Positions 49,364-58,534 of a DNA stretch of 64,000 nt are shown piece by piece (the stretch's first letter is position 1; each line of letters begins with the position of its first letter). Source of the DNA: Arthrobacter sp. C2. GTDB lineage: Bacteria > Actinomycetota > Actinomycetes > Actinomycetales > Micrococcaceae. The DNA is taken from the NCBI GenBank assembly GCA_024207135.1, contig CP042428.1:2666001-2730000 (forward strand), written 5' to 3'. The notes under the pieces were generated by a model that did no database searches, was not told where the DNA came from, and saw nothing but the letters and a program-made list of their open reading frames with translations. The translations under genes were made by a program, and so were the position numbers.

Positions 49364-50572
49364 CTACCTTGTCGACTGCTTGCGGGTGAACGCGGAAATG
49401 CCGGTGATGTCGCGACCGACAATTAGGGCCTGCATTGAATCGGTGCCCTCATAGGTGGAAACGACTTCCATGTCCATCAAGTGACGGGCCACGTGGTTTT
49501 CCAGCAGGAGGCCGTTGCCGGCCATCATGTCACGCGCTTCACGGCAGATGGCAAGGGCCTTGCGCGAGGTCGTCATCTTGATCATCGACGCCATGGGGGC
49601 GGTTAGTTCGTCGCGTTCCTGCAACTCCGCCATGCGGGTGCACATCAACTGCATGCCCGTCAGGTCAGAAAGCATCGTCGCCAGCTTCTCCTGGACCAGC
49701 TGGTAGCTGGCGATCGGAGCCCCGAACTGTTCACGTTGCAGGGCGTACTTGGCAGCCATTTCGAAGGCAGCCATGCCGTGACCCACCGCTTCCCACGAGG
49801 CACCGCCACGGGTCGCTTTCAGCACGCGGTTGACCCCGGCAAATGACTCGCAGTTTTCCAGGCGGTTTTCCGCCGGGATGCGCAGGTTTTCGATAACGAT
49901 GTCTGCCTGCAGGATTGACCGCTTGGCGATCTTGCCAACGATCGGTGTCGGTCGGTACCCGCTGGGGTACTCCCCCGAGGCCTGACGTTCCACGACGAAT
50001 GCCTTGACCTGCCCATCGGCCTCATCGCGGGCGAAGAGCACGATCACGTCCGCCTCGTGCCCGTTGCCGATCCACCGCTTGTGCCCGTTGAGCAACCAGG
50101 TGTCGCCGTCACGGCGTGCCGAGGTCTCCAACGAGACCGAATCGGATCCATGGTCGGGCTCCGTCAGTGCAAAGGCCCCGGTCTTCTCAAGTCGCGACAT
50201 CGCAGGCAACCAACGCTGCCGCTGTTCCTCGTTGCCCAGCATGTAGATGGAACCCATGCACAGGTTGGAGTGCACGCCAAGGAACGTGTTGACCGAACCA
50301 TCAATGCGCCCCATTTCGCGGGCAACGAGTCCGGCAGCCTGCCGGGAGAAACCCGGGCAGTCGTAGCCATTGATGAAGGTGCCAACGATTCCAAGATCAC
50401 GAAGACCCGGGATTACCTCTCGCGGAAATTCTGCGCGTTCCCAGTAATCATTGATGATCGGCTCAATGCTTGCCTGTCCAAAGGCGCGCACCCGGTCACG
50501 GAGCTCTCGATCTGCGTGGGTGAGATCCGCATCAAGCAAGAAGTAGTCTGGGTGGTCGATAACCGAGGTCAT
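49364..50572 (-). CDS. Glutaryl-CoA dehydrogenase-like acyl-CoA dehydrogenase
   Basis: 402 residues from ATG 50572 (MTSVIDHPDYF). Acyl-CoA dehydrogenase fold with GAFALTEPDHGSDSVSLETS, the FAD/substrate-binding WIGNGHEADVIVL and the catalytic glutamate in VSTYEGTDSMQALIVGRDIT. The ending YEGT...ALI-GR-ITGI-AF is the glutaryl-CoA dehydrogenase pattern, so a decarboxylating dehydrogenation to crotonyl-CoA is likely, though related short-chain ACADs share parts of it. Cytoplasmic. It lies alone on the minus strand with gaps on both sides, so probably in its own transcript. Confidence 0.82.
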   Translation of the reverse strand: MTSVIDHPDYFLLDADLTHADRELRDRVRAFGQASIEPIINDYWERAEFPREVIPGLRDLGIVGTFINGYDCPGFSRQAAGLVAREMGRIDGSVNTFLGVHSNLCMGSIYMLGNEEQRQRWLPAMSRLEKTGAFALTEPDHGSDSVSLETSARRDGDTWLLNGHKRWIGNGHEADVIVLFARDEADGQVKAFVVERQASGEYPSGYRPTPIVGKIAKRSILQADIVIENLRIPAENRLENCESFAGVNRVLKATRGGASWEAVGHGMAAFEMAAKYALQREQFGAPIASYQLVQEKLATMLSDLTGMQLMCTRMAELQERDELTAPMASMIKMTTSRKALAICREARDMMAGNGLLLENHVARHLMDMEVVSTYEGTDSMQALIVGRDITGISAFTRKQSTR

Positions 50573-51123
50573 GGTCCATCTTTCTTTTCGTATTCTGCAG
50601 AGACATGAAGTCCTGGCAGCGCCAATGGGTAGGCGGCAGGGCATCAACCGTCATCCCGCCGTGGCAGGCGATTGCACGCCATGACGCCACGCTGATGGCC
50701 CGTGGCGTAGGCGCATCCGCCTATCGCGCTTGGCTCACCCTGGGCTTACACCATGGTTTCCATCCACTGCGGACTTTCACGTCACCTGGTAACCCGCACC
50801 ACACTAACAACCGTGTTGGGCAAACCGGATTGGACCAGCAGGCCTACACGCTGCCTCAGAGCATGAAAGCCAGTCCAACCCTTGACATTCCGTCAACGAC
50901 CTCACTGCATGACCACCGAAGCCGCATGAAGTCCGTATTTTCGCCAGCTGGGCACCAATGCCGGGCTCCATGTCTGGCATTCGCGCTTCTGCCCAGGACC
51001 GGAATCATGGCTTCCGTCCCTCGCCAATCGGTTCCTCGGGCCGTTCTTCAACTAATCACCCCGATAGATGCTGGCCCGGAGTGGATGGCCAACCACTACG
51101 GGGATCACACCATTCCATGCCCC
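50573..51123. other. Intergenic region with no supported gene
   Basis: Several frames are open for 60-180 codons here but all have poor composition, no ribosome-binding sites, and overlap the enoyl-CoA hydratase on the other strand. It must contain the promoter of the ACAD gene at 50572. Confidence 0.4.
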
Positions 51124-51948
51124 TCAGGTGGCCAGCCCCGAGCCCGGGAATCCGGCGCCTCGCAGGGCCGTAAAGTCGGCGGCCCGCCGAGCCAGCACGG
51201 CGGAGATACCTTCGACCGCCTCCGGGTCGACCATACTGGCGACCATGGCACCGGCTTCGTCATCCAGCTGCGCTTCGAGGGTTTGGGTGTGCGCGGTGCG
51301 GCACAATCCGAGGATTCGTTCCGTGGCGTGTTCCGGGCCTCGGGCCAACTGCGTTGCCAGTTCGATGGCCTTGGTTTCGGCATGGCCGGCCTCCACCAGT
51401 GCTGAAACAGCACCCAGCCCGTGCATGCGCTCAGCTCCGACCCGTTCGCCGGTGAGGCACATCTGGGTCAGCGCCTGACGCGGCACCGATTCGGCAAGCA
51501 GAGCCGTCAGTCCGCCGTCGGGGGTCAGCCCGGCCTTGATGTAGGCGGCGGAAAAGAATGCATTGCGGGCCGCAACGAGCAGGTCGCCTGCAAGCGCCAG
51601 CGACAAGCCCGCCCCGGCGGCGCCTCCTTCCACCGCCGTGATGACGGGCTTGGGGCATGACCTGATGTCAAGGATCATCCGGTGCAGCAAATCGATGCGC
51701 GCACGTCGTGCTTCTGCGTCAAGGTTCCGGGTGCCGGCGAGCTGGTGAAGGTTGCCGCCGGAGCAGAAGAATCCATCGGCACCAGTGATCACGACCGCTC
51801 CCACAGCGGGATCGCCCGCAGCGGCTGCCAGCGTCCGGCTGAGAGTCTGGAAGAACTCGGGGCCGATCGAGTTGCGCGTGGAAGGGCTGTTGATGGTCAG
51901 CACCAGGACGTGGCCTTCGGTGCGCTCCAAGAGGACGTCGGTGCTCAT
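51124..51948 (-). CDS. Enoyl-CoA hydratase/isomerase family
   Basis: 274 residues from ATG 51948 (MSTDVLLERTEG); another ATG 18 bases upstream is possible. Crotonase-fold marks: VLVLTINSPSTRNSIGPEFF, GADGFFCSGGNLHQLAG (first oxyanion hole), AVEGGAAGAGLSLALAGDLL (second), and ARNAFFSAAYIKAGLTPDGG. It would hydrate or isomerise an enoyl-CoA. The catalytic-glutamate positions of classical hydratases are not both obvious, so an isomerase is also possible. Confidence 0.86.
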   Translation of the reverse strand: MSTDVLLERTEGHVLVLTINSPSTRNSIGPEFFQTLSRTLAAAAGDPAVGAVVITGADGFFCSGGNLHQLAGTRNLDAEARRARIDLLHRMILDIRSCPKPVITAVEGGAAGAGLSLALAGDLLVAARNAFFSAAYIKAGLTPDGGLTALLAESVPRQALTQMCLTGERVGAERMHGLGAVSALVEAGHAETKAIELATQLARGPEHATERILGLCRTAHTQTLEAQLDDEAGAMVASMVDPEAVEGISAVLARRAADFTALRGAGFPGSGLAT

Positions 51949-52496
51949 GCTGTGGATCCTGTCCATGGTCGATGAAATTTTCCGGTGAAGGAACTCGTTG
52001 CCGGGCATCGCACGGTTGTACGGCGTCCATCCGAGGACCCCAATACCCCGCGCCCTTCTCCACCGCCGCGGCCTTGGAGCTGACTTGCCGCAGAGGTGTG
52101 TAATACCGCTGAGCCTACCGGCACTGGAATTCCTGGCAACCCCCCATGGCCCACGACAGATACCCGGCATCTATCACGGCCAAGCCTTTTCCGGGCCATG
52201 TCAGGCCGGTCATGACGAGCCGGTCGGCTGGCACGTTCCCGTGGCTTCCGTGGCTCTCTTCCACTTCCGGCCCCGGTGGCCTTCGTGCGGCTGACCGAGC
52301 GCTCCCCCGATGTCGATCTGTGGTCTGCATGGCGCTGCGCCGACAACGACCCTGCGATTGGAACCCTGCCGACCGATCCGAAGGGCTTCAAGAACGGCAG
52401 GGGCAAAGTAGCCGGCGATGGTCCGCTTTTCGCCTATCGCGGCTATAAGGGGCGGATGCTATCCGCGGTGGAAGTGGCTGGGCTAACGTCCAGAAG
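51949..52496. other. Intergenic region, doubtful open frame only
   Basis: A plus-strand frame at 52276-52500 (AFVRLTERSPDVDLWSAWRC, GKVAGDGPLFAYRGYKGRML) has some protein character but no site, no known family and would overlap the phosphatase start. I treat it as a possible remnant. The rest carries the divergent promoters. Confidence 0.35.
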
Positions 52497-53150
52497 GTGA
52501 GCGTTCTCTATTTGGTCCGGCATGGACAAGCATCCTTTGGCACCGACGACTATGATCGATTGTCGCGGCGCGGCATCGCCCAGAGCCAGGCCCTCGGCGA
52601 GCATTTGAAGCGTCATGGAACCATCCCCGACCGCGTCCTCACCGGTGACATGAAACGCCAGCGGCAGACGGCGCTGTGCGCCCTCGAGGTTGCAGGCTGG
52701 GACGCTGCCCCCGCCGTTGACCCCGGCTGGGACGAATTCAACGCCACCGCGGTGATCGATGCCTTCCCCGAAAAGGACCCGAAGTCCAAGACCGATACCG
52801 GCGCCTTCCAGCGGATGTTGGAGAAATCCTCGGCACGCTGGGCCTCCGGCGAGCACGACGATGACTACCGGGAGACGTTCAAGGCCTTTGCCGACCGGAT
52901 CGATGCGGCCATGGACAATGCCATGGCCGGGCTCGGCCCAGGCAAGAGCGCGCTGGTCGTCTCGAGCTCGGGGGCCATCGCCTGGGCGGTTACCCGACTG
53001 GTCAATGGCGGCTTTCCGCAATGGCTCGCGCTGAACCGCGTCACCGTCAACTCCGGCGTCACCAAGATCGTCTCCGGGGCCCAGGGCAAGACGATGGTCA
53101 CCTACAACGACCATGGCCATCTCCCCCAGTCCTGGATCACCTACCGCTGA
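52497..53150 (+). CDS. Histidine phosphatase-fold protein with altered second histidine
   Basis: 217 residues from GTG 52497. The phosphohistidine motif LVRHGQASFG (His about 9) is intact, as is the arginine in MKRQRQTA. The place where the branch-2 catalytic histidine is expected reads ALVVSSSGAIAWAV, with serine instead of HGG. Such SGG-type variants occur in proteins that travel with acyl-CoA genes, as here, where an SDR and MaoC gene follow. Activity as a phosphatase is therefore uncertain. AAGG lies directly before the GTG, so the ribosome-binding site is unusually close and the start may be imprecise. Confidence 0.75.
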   Translation: MSVLYLVRHGQASFGTDDYDRLSRRGIAQSQALGEHLKRHGTIPDRVLTGDMKRQRQTALCALEVAGWDAAPAVDPGWDEFNATAVIDAFPEKDPKSKTDTGAFQRMLEKSSARWASGEHDDDYRETFKAFADRIDAAMDNAMAGLGPGKSALVVSSSGAIAWAVTRLVNGGFPQWLALNRVTVNSGVTKIVSGAQGKTMVTYNDHGHLPQSWITYR

Positions 53151-53206
53151 GCCGGCCGGCGTTCCCCTCCAACCACTGCATTCAAGACAAGGAAACAGGT
53201 TTCATC

Positions 53207-53965
53207 ATGACTGAACACAAGCGCACTGCGATTATCACCGGGGCGGGACGCGGCATTGGCGCGGAAGTTGCCCGTCGACTGGCCTCCGACGGATTCAACA
53301 TCGCCGCGGTGGACCTGGACGAAAAAGGCCTTGATGCGCTCACCAGCGACCTTCATGCAGAGGGCCACGCCGCCATCGGCATTGTCGCTGACATCTCCGA
53401 CGAGGATGCCGTCACCGCGGCAGTGGCTCGCACCGCCGACGAACTTGGCCCGCCGGTGGTGGTGGTCAACAATGCCGGCATCATCCGGGACAACATGCTG
53501 TTCAAGATGCCCGTCTCCGATTGGGACCTGGTCATGAACGTCCACCTGCGCGGATCCTTCCTCGTCGCCCGGGCCGCACAGAAACACATGGTCGAGGCCA
53601 AGTGGGGGCGCATCATCAATCTTTCGAGCACCTCCGCCCTGGGCAACCGCGGCCAGGCTAACTACTCGGCGGCCAAGGCCGGGCTGCAGGGATTCACCAA
53701 GACCCTCGCCCTGGAATTGGGCCCCTTCGGCGTCACCGCCAATGCGATAGCCCCCGGCTTCATCGAAACCGAGATGACAGCATCCACGGCCGAGCGGATG
53801 GGCGTCAGCTTCGAGGACTTCAAAAAGGCCCGCGCGGAAGAGATTCCGGTGCGCCGCGCCGGCACGCCGACCGACATCGCCAACGCCGTCTCGTTCTTCG
53901 CCCATGAGGCGGCCGGCTTCGTATCCGGCCAGGTGCTGTACGTGGCGGGCGGACCGAAGGCATGA
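53207..53965 (+). CDS. SDR oxidoreductase, FabG-like 3-ketoacyl reductase/3-hydroxyacyl-CoA dehydrogenase
   Basis: 252 residues. NAD(P) motif TGAGRGIGAE, NNAGIIRDNMLFKM, catalytic S and YSAAKAG in SSTSALGNRGQANYSAAKAG, then PGFIETEMT. Start ATG 53207; the frame extends upstream without a site. It reduces or oxidises a 3-keto/3-hydroxyacyl-CoA. ATGA overlap with the MaoC gene couples it to a dehydratase, so the pair converts 3-ketoacyl, 3-hydroxyacyl and enoyl thioesters. Confidence 0.88.
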   Translation: MTEHKRTAIITGAGRGIGAEVARRLASDGFNIAAVDLDEKGLDALTSDLHAEGHAAIGIVADISDEDAVTAAVARTADELGPPVVVVNNAGIIRDNMLFKMPVSDWDLVMNVHLRGSFLVARAAQKHMVEAKWGRIINLSSTSALGNRGQANYSAAKAGLQGFTKTLALELGPFGVTANAIAPGFIETEMTASTAERMGVSFEDFKKARAEEIPVRRAGTPTDIANAVSFFAHEAAGFVSGQVLYVAGGPKA

Positions 53966-54447
53966 GAGTCTTCAGCTCCATCGACGAGCTCGCGCAAAAT
54001 GTTGGCCAGGAACTGGGCGTCAGTCAATGGCGGACCATCACGCAGGATGACATCGACGTGTTTGCCAAGGTCACCAATGACGAGCAATGGATCCATGTTG
54101 ATGCCCAACGTGCCGCAGACGGCCCATTCGGCACCACCGTGGCGCATGGCTACCTGACGCTTTCGCTGATTCCGGGACTCGTGCGAACCGTGTACCAGCT
54201 GGACGGATTGGCGATGGCCGTCAACTACGGATCGAACAAGGTCCGCTACCCGGCCCCCGTGCCCACGGGGGCAACGGTACGTGCCCGGGTCAAATTGCTG
54301 TCGGTGGAACGCACCGAGCCCTGGAGCCAGTCGATCATCCAAGTCACCATCGAGCAGCAGGCGAACGGGATGCAGTCCAAACCCGGTTGCGTGGCCGAGA
54401 TCGTCTCACGGCTCTACGAGTCCCCCGGCACATCGTCCGGAACCTGA
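53962..54447 (+). CDS. MaoC-like (R)-specific enoyl-CoA hydratase
   Basis: 161 residues of hotdog fold. The hydratase 2 signature is in FAKVTNDEQWIHVDAQRAAD (the Asp/His pair about 36-46) and VAHGYLTLSLIPGL. It adds water to an enoyl-CoA to give the (R)-3-hydroxy form. Overlaps the SDR gene by four bases. A hairpin 36 bases after the stop ends the unit. Confidence 0.88.
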   Translation: MRVFSSIDELAQNVGQELGVSQWRTITQDDIDVFAKVTNDEQWIHVDAQRAADGPFGTTVAHGYLTLSLIPGLVRTVYQLDGLAMAVNYGSNKVRYPAPVPTGATVRARVKLLSVERTEPWSQSIIQVTIEQQANGMQSKPGCVAEIVSRLYESPGTSSGT

Positions 54448-54482
54448 GGGAATCCACCCTTCACCTCGGGGGCGATGCAATG

Positions 54483-54522
54483 GGGAGGTGCCCCGGAACA
54501 ATGGGGTTGCGGGGCACCTCCC
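54483..54522. terminator. Hairpin after MaoC gene
   Basis: GGGAGGTGCCCCG (54483-54495) pairs perfectly with CGGGGCACCTCCC (54510-54522). No long U-tract. It separates the phosphatase/SDR/MaoC unit from the thiolase gene. Confidence 0.6.
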
Positions 54523-54662
54523 GGAATGTGGCCCAGGGCGGCAGTGCCGCTCACTGGCCAATGATCCGCCTTCGGCAAGGACACACCTGACGCAGCGCGT
54601 CGGTGTGCCTTGCCTTGCTTTTAGACCACGAGTTAGACCCAAACACAATCCAAGGAGTCGGC

Positions 54663-55865
54663 ATGACCAGAGCAGCCATCGTTGCAACCGCCCGCACGCC
54701 CATTGGCAAGGCCCACCGTGGCGCATTCAACAACACCTCTGCCCCCGAGCTGGCCGGCCACGCAATTGCGGCGGCGCTTGCCAAGACGGGGATCGACCCG
54801 GCGTCGGTCGAAGATGTCATCATGGGTGCCGCGGCGCAGCAGGGGACGCAGGGCTTCAACGTCGCCCGCCAGGGAGCCCTGCGCGCTGGCCTGCCGGTGA
54901 CGGTGCCCGGGCAAACCATCGACCGGCAGTGTTCCTCCGGGTTGATGGCCGTCGCGACAGCTGCCAAGCAAATCCTCGTCGATTCCATGAATGTTGCCGT
55001 CGGCGGCGGGGTCGAATCCATTTCGCTGGTCCAAAACGAACACCTCAACAGGTACCGCAACCGCGATCCCTGGCTTGAGGCCAACCGCCCGGGCACCTAC
55101 ATGCCCATGCTGCAGACCGCCGAACTCGTGGCCGAGCGATACTCCATCAGCCGCGAACGGCAGGACCAAATGGGCGCGCTCTCCCAGCAACGGGCAGCCA
55201 ACGCCCAGGCCGGCGGCAGGTTCACCGACGAGATCGCCCCGATCCTGGTGACCACGCTGAAGACCGACAAGGAATCCGGCGAAGTCACCGAATTCGAGCA
55301 GCTCGTCAGCCAGGATGAGGGCATTCGGGCCAGCACCACGCTCGAAACCCTGGCCGGGTTGCGCACGGTGCTGAAGCCCGGGGACTTCACCGCGAATCCG
55401 ACGGTGACCGCGGGCAACGCCTCACAGCTTTCCGATGGCGCCTCGGCGAATGTGCTGATGAACAGCGACTACGCAGCGTCCCTGGGGTTGGCGCCGCTGG
55501 GCTTCTACTGCGGCATTGCCGTGACCGGATGCGAACCCGACGAGATGGGGATCGGGCCGGTCACCGCCATCCCGAAGTTGCTGAAGAACCACGGGCTCAC
55601 CGTTGACGACATCGGGATCTGGGAACTGAACGAGGCCTTCGCCGCCCAGGCCGTCTACTGCCGCGACATTCTGGGCATCGACCCGGAAAAGATGAACGTC
55701 AACGGCGGTGCAATCGCCCTGGGCCATCCCTACGGCATGACCGGCTCGCGTGCCGTGGGCAGCGCCCTGCTCGAGGCCCGGCGCCGCGATACGCAATTCG
55801 TTGTCGTCTCGATGTGCGTGGGCGGCGGCATGGGAGCCGCCGGCCTCTTCGAGGTCGCACGCTAG
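54663..55865 (+). CDS. Acetyl-CoA acyltransferase (thiolase)
   Basis: 400 residues from ATG 54663. Catalytic residues: nucleophilic Cys90 in [13 protein letters not shown], His in [19 protein letters not shown] and the second cysteine in [19 protein letters not shown] degradative-type thiolase of about the usual 390-400 length. It cleaves 3-ketoacyl-CoA to acetyl-CoA in the beta-oxidation cycle encoded around it. It has its own promoter region (54523-54662) and ends with a strong hairpin. Confidence 0.92.
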   Translation: MTRAAIVATARTPIGKAHRGAFNNTSAPELAGHAIAAALAKTGIDPASVEDVIMGAAAQQGTQGFNVARQGALRAGLPVTVPGQTIDRQCSSGLMAVATAAKQILVDSMNVAVGGGVESISLVQNEHLNRYRNRDPWLEANRPGTYMPMLQTAELVAERYSISRERQDQMGALSQQRAANAQAGGRFTDEIAPILVTTLKTDKESGEVTEFEQLVSQDEGIRASTTLETLAGLRTVLKPGDFTANPTVTAGNASQLSDGASANVLMNSDYAASLGLAPLGFYCGIAVTGCEPDEMGIGPVTAIPKLLKNHGLTVDDIGIWELNEAFAAQAVYCRDILGIDPEKMNVNGGAIALGHPYGMTGSRAVGSALLEARRRDTQFVVVSMCVGGGMGAAGLFEVAR

Positions 55866-55874
55866 AAACAAGAA

Positions 55875-55930
55875 GCACGGGGCAGGGCGGTTGGCCGGCA
55901 TGATGCCGGAATAACCGCCCTGCCCCGTGC
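55875..55930. terminator. Bidirectional nested hairpin between thiolase and P450
   Basis: An 18-bp perfect outer stem (55875-55892 with 55913-55930) encloses a second small hairpin (CCGGCATGATGCCGG). Located between convergent genes, so it probably terminates both transcripts. Confidence 0.8.
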
Positions 55931-56031
55931 CGTGATCATGTCGTGGCAGGTGAAAAGTCGAAGTCCGAAAACAGGGCGCCGGCACTAAGGGTTCTTCCTC
56001 GATGCCGGCGTTGATACGCCTAGGGGTTTTC

Positions 56032-57249
56032 CTAGGCGAGTGTCAGGCGCAGCGGCACGGCTCCCCAGCCGCGCAGCGCGTTGTTGTGGTGGTACCGAAC
56101 CGGTGCGGCCAGCTCAATGCGTTCGACAAGTGGCAGCAGCTTCTCCAGGAGGCAGGCGGCCTGCAGTCGGGCGGCATGCTGGCCCACGCATTGGTGCACG
56201 CCCATGCCGAAGGCCAGGTGGCCGGAGGGGTCACGCGACAAGTCGAACTTGTCCGGGTCTTCCCAGCGGCGCGGGTCGCGGTTCGCGGCGGCGAAGTTCA
56301 GCATGACACGGGTCCCGGCGGCAATGACGGTTCCACCAATTTCCACGTCGTTCGCTGCCTTGCGGAAGAGATGCTGCACCGGGGAGATCCAGCGCAGCGA
56401 CTCGTCGAAGGCCACGCGGGCCAGGCCCGGATTGGCCTTCAGCGCGGCCCACTGGTCGGGGTTGGTGGCCAGCGCGTACAGCAGGCCGGTGATGCCGTAC
56501 ACGGTCGTGTCCACGCCGGCAGACAGCAGCGAACGGGTCAGCAGCGGCGCAAAGTCATGGGTGATGTCCCCGCGGTCGGCGGCTGCCCAGACGTCGGCTC
56601 CGAAGCCCTCGGGCTTCAGGGAGTCGCGTTGGCACTTTGCGGTGGCCCACTCGGCCAGTGCCGGGGCCTGGCATTCGCCTTGTTTGTACAGCTCGTTGTG
56701 CGGGCCGGCGGCATTGAAGATGTGGTCGGCATAGGGCACGAGGTTCTCGCGGCCCTCGTCGGAAATGCCCGCGGCATCCGGGAAGAAGTTCACCGGCAAG
56801 ACGGAGCCGATGTCGCCGAAGCCGTCTATCTCGACCTGCGTACCGGGGTCTTTTCCGGCCAGCAGGGGGTTCAGCACCCGATCGGCGTGCGACAGGCAGG
56901 TGTCCCTCAGCGCACGCAGGGCGCGCGAGGACATGATCTCCTGCAACACCTCGCGCGGGGCGTCATGCTCCGGCGGATCCATCTGCAGCAGGCCCCGAGC
57001 ACGCCAAGGCTCGTTCAGGCCCACGCCCGAGCCCGAGTTCAGCTCCTGCCAGTTCTCCAGCGAACCGGCCAGCTCCTCGTGACGCCCGATCGCATGGACG
57101 TTGTATTTCGACAGGAATACCACCGGGCCGGCCTCGCGCAGGCGCTGCTGGAACGGCAACGGGTCTTCAAGGATCTCCGGCGAGAACGGGTCATCGTCGA
57201 GGACCGGGATGGCACCCTGGTGGGCCGGGCATTTCGTCGTGATCGACAT
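56032..57249 (-). CDS. Cytochrome P450
   Basis: 405 residues from ATG 57249 (MSITTKCPAHQG). I-helix SLLSAGVDTTVYG, ExxR in FDESLRWISP, and heme loop FGMGVHQCVGQHAA with the cysteine ligand at about residue 354. Size and motifs are of soluble bacterial P450s (CYP class I). It starts 13 bases downstream of the reductase gene's stop on the same strand, so electrons probably come directly from that [2Fe-2S] reductase rather than from separate ferredoxin and ferredoxin reductase. It would hydroxylate or demethylate the pathway substrate. The family number cannot be assigned without a search. Confidence 0.92.
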   Translation of the reverse strand: MSITTKCPAHQGAIPVLDDDPFSPEILEDPLPFQQRLREAGPVVFLSKYNVHAIGRHEELAGSLENWQELNSGSGVGLNEPWRARGLLQMDPPEHDAPREVLQEIMSSRALRALRDTCLSHADRVLNPLLAGKDPGTQVEIDGFGDIGSVLPVNFFPDAAGISDEGRENLVPYADHIFNAAGPHNELYKQGECQAPALAEWATAKCQRDSLKPEGFGADVWAAADRGDITHDFAPLLTRSLLSAGVDTTVYGITGLLYALATNPDQWAALKANPGLARVAFDESLRWISPVQHLFRKAANDVEIGGTVIAAGTRVMLNFAAANRDPRRWEDPDKFDLSRDPSGHLAFGMGVHQCVGQHAARLQAACLLEKLLPLVERIELAAPVRYHHNNALRGWGAVPLRLTLA

Positions 57250-57262
57250 GGGAGTACCTCTT

Positions 57263-58279
57263 CTATAGATCCAGCACGAGGCGATCGGAGACCGCTCGCG
57301 AGACACAGACAAACATTCGGTCGTTCTTGGCACGCTCGGCATCGTTGAGCAGCGAGTCGCGGTGTTCCGGGGTGCCCTTGAGCACCCCGACCTCGCAGGT
57401 GCCGCACACGCCCTCCATACACGAGGCCAACACCGGGACCCCGGCGCAGGACAGGGCGGAGAGAACGGTTTCGTTGGTTCCGACGGTGACGGTCTTCTTC
57501 GACACGGCCAGTTCCAGCTCGAACGGCTCGGTGCGCACCGGTTCGTCCAGGCTTGCGGCAACGAAGCGTTCAAAGCGCACCGCCCACGTGGGCCATGCCG
57601 CCGCGGCTCCGGCTACCGCGTTCAACAGCGGTTCCGGTCCGCAGCAGTAGACGCGTCCGTCTTCGGGCATCTCGTTGAGGAAGCCCAGGTTCAGGTGGCC
57701 GAGTTCGTCCTGCGGCCAGATGGTGACGCGGTCGCCGTACTGCGCCAATTCGTCGAGGAAGGCCATCGAGGCGCGCGTCCTGCCGCCGTAGTGCAAGTGC
57801 CAATCGATGCCCAACTGTTCGGCGGCCGCGATCATCGTCATGATCGGGGTGATCCCGATGCCGCCGGCAATGAACTCGAAGCGCTTCGCCTGAGACAGGG
57901 GAAAGTTGTTGCGCGGGGTTCCCACGGTGATCATGTCCCCCACCGCGAGCTCCTCGTGGATGTAGCGCGATCCGCCCCTGGAATTCGGTTCATTCAAGAC
58001 CGCCACCTCGTAGGCATGCGCGTCCCACCGGTCGCCACACAACGAATAGTGCCGCGACACGGTTCCCTCGTCCGAGGTCGGGAGCACCAGTTCGATGTGC
58101 GCGCCGGGCGTCCAGTCCGGCACTCGGGCCTGGTTCGGTTCCTCCAGCCGCAAGCGGACGACACCGTCTGCCAGCAGATCCTTCCGGGCTACCCGGAGGG
58201 ACTGGATTCCAGGGCGGCCAACGGTGGGCCTGTACGCCGACGAAACGTCGACCGGGAGCGAAGTGGCATGAGTAGACAT
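57263..58279 (-). CDS. Phthalate dioxygenase reductase-type flavin/[2Fe-2S] reductase
   Basis: 338 residues from ATG 58279. Flavin domain with RHYSLCGDRWDAHAYEVAV, NAD-binding domain with IAGGIGITPIMTMI, and a C-terminal plant-type ferredoxin domain (VLASCMEGVCGTCEV, then a later CVSR cysteine; C-x4-C-x2-C-xn-C). The order flavin, NAD, ferredoxin is that of phthalate dioxygenase reductase and of reductases that serve vanillate-type oxygenases. Its pairing with a P450 instead of a Rieske oxygenase is notable but known. Confidence 0.9.
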   Translation of the reverse strand: MSTHATSLPVDVSSAYRPTVGRPGIQSLRVARKDLLADGVVRLRLEEPNQARVPDWTPGAHIELVLPTSDEGTVSRHYSLCGDRWDAHAYEVAVLNEPNSRGGSRYIHEELAVGDMITVGTPRNNFPLSQAKRFEFIAGGIGITPIMTMIAAAEQLGIDWHLHYGGRTRASMAFLDELAQYGDRVTIWPQDELGHLNLGFLNEMPEDGRVYCCGPEPLLNAVAGAAAAWPTWAVRFERFVAASLDEPVRTEPFELELAVSKKTVTVGTNETVLSALSCAGVPVLASCMEGVCGTCEVGVLKGTPEHRDSLLNDAERAKNDRMFVCVSRAVSDRLVLDL

Positions 58280-58392
58280 ACCTCGATCATCCCTGCCAAA
58301 CAAGCCTGTAATCAATCTCACATGTCGTATCGACGTGATAGCCGGGTGGTAGAGGGGCAACGCTTGACGGCAAATGCCGGAAGTTGGTCCGG

Positions 58393-58437
58393 GCACGGCA
58401 AAGTCCCCCGCCACCGTGGCGAGGGACATTGCCGTGC
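58393..58437. terminator. Imperfect hairpin in the 58280-58534 gap
   Basis: GCACGGCAAAGTCCC pairs with GGGACATTGCCGTGC around a GC-rich inner hairpin. It lies downstream of the minus-strand binding-protein gene that ends at 58535 and probably terminates it, before the promoter for the reductase/P450 pair. Confidence 0.65.
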
Positions 58438-58534
58438 ACCCCGTCCGCCCTCCACGGCCGACCGGCGCCGGCAATTGATTCCCGGTCAACCGCAGTGGGC
58501 GAATGCGTGCATCACGCATTCATGCCCGTGCCAC

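Noticed and set aside
50605-51405. 266-codon plus-strand frame between the ACAD and hydratase genes
   Set aside because: Its second half is antisense to the enoyl-CoA hydratase, and its first half has no domain or codon signature. More likely non-coding.
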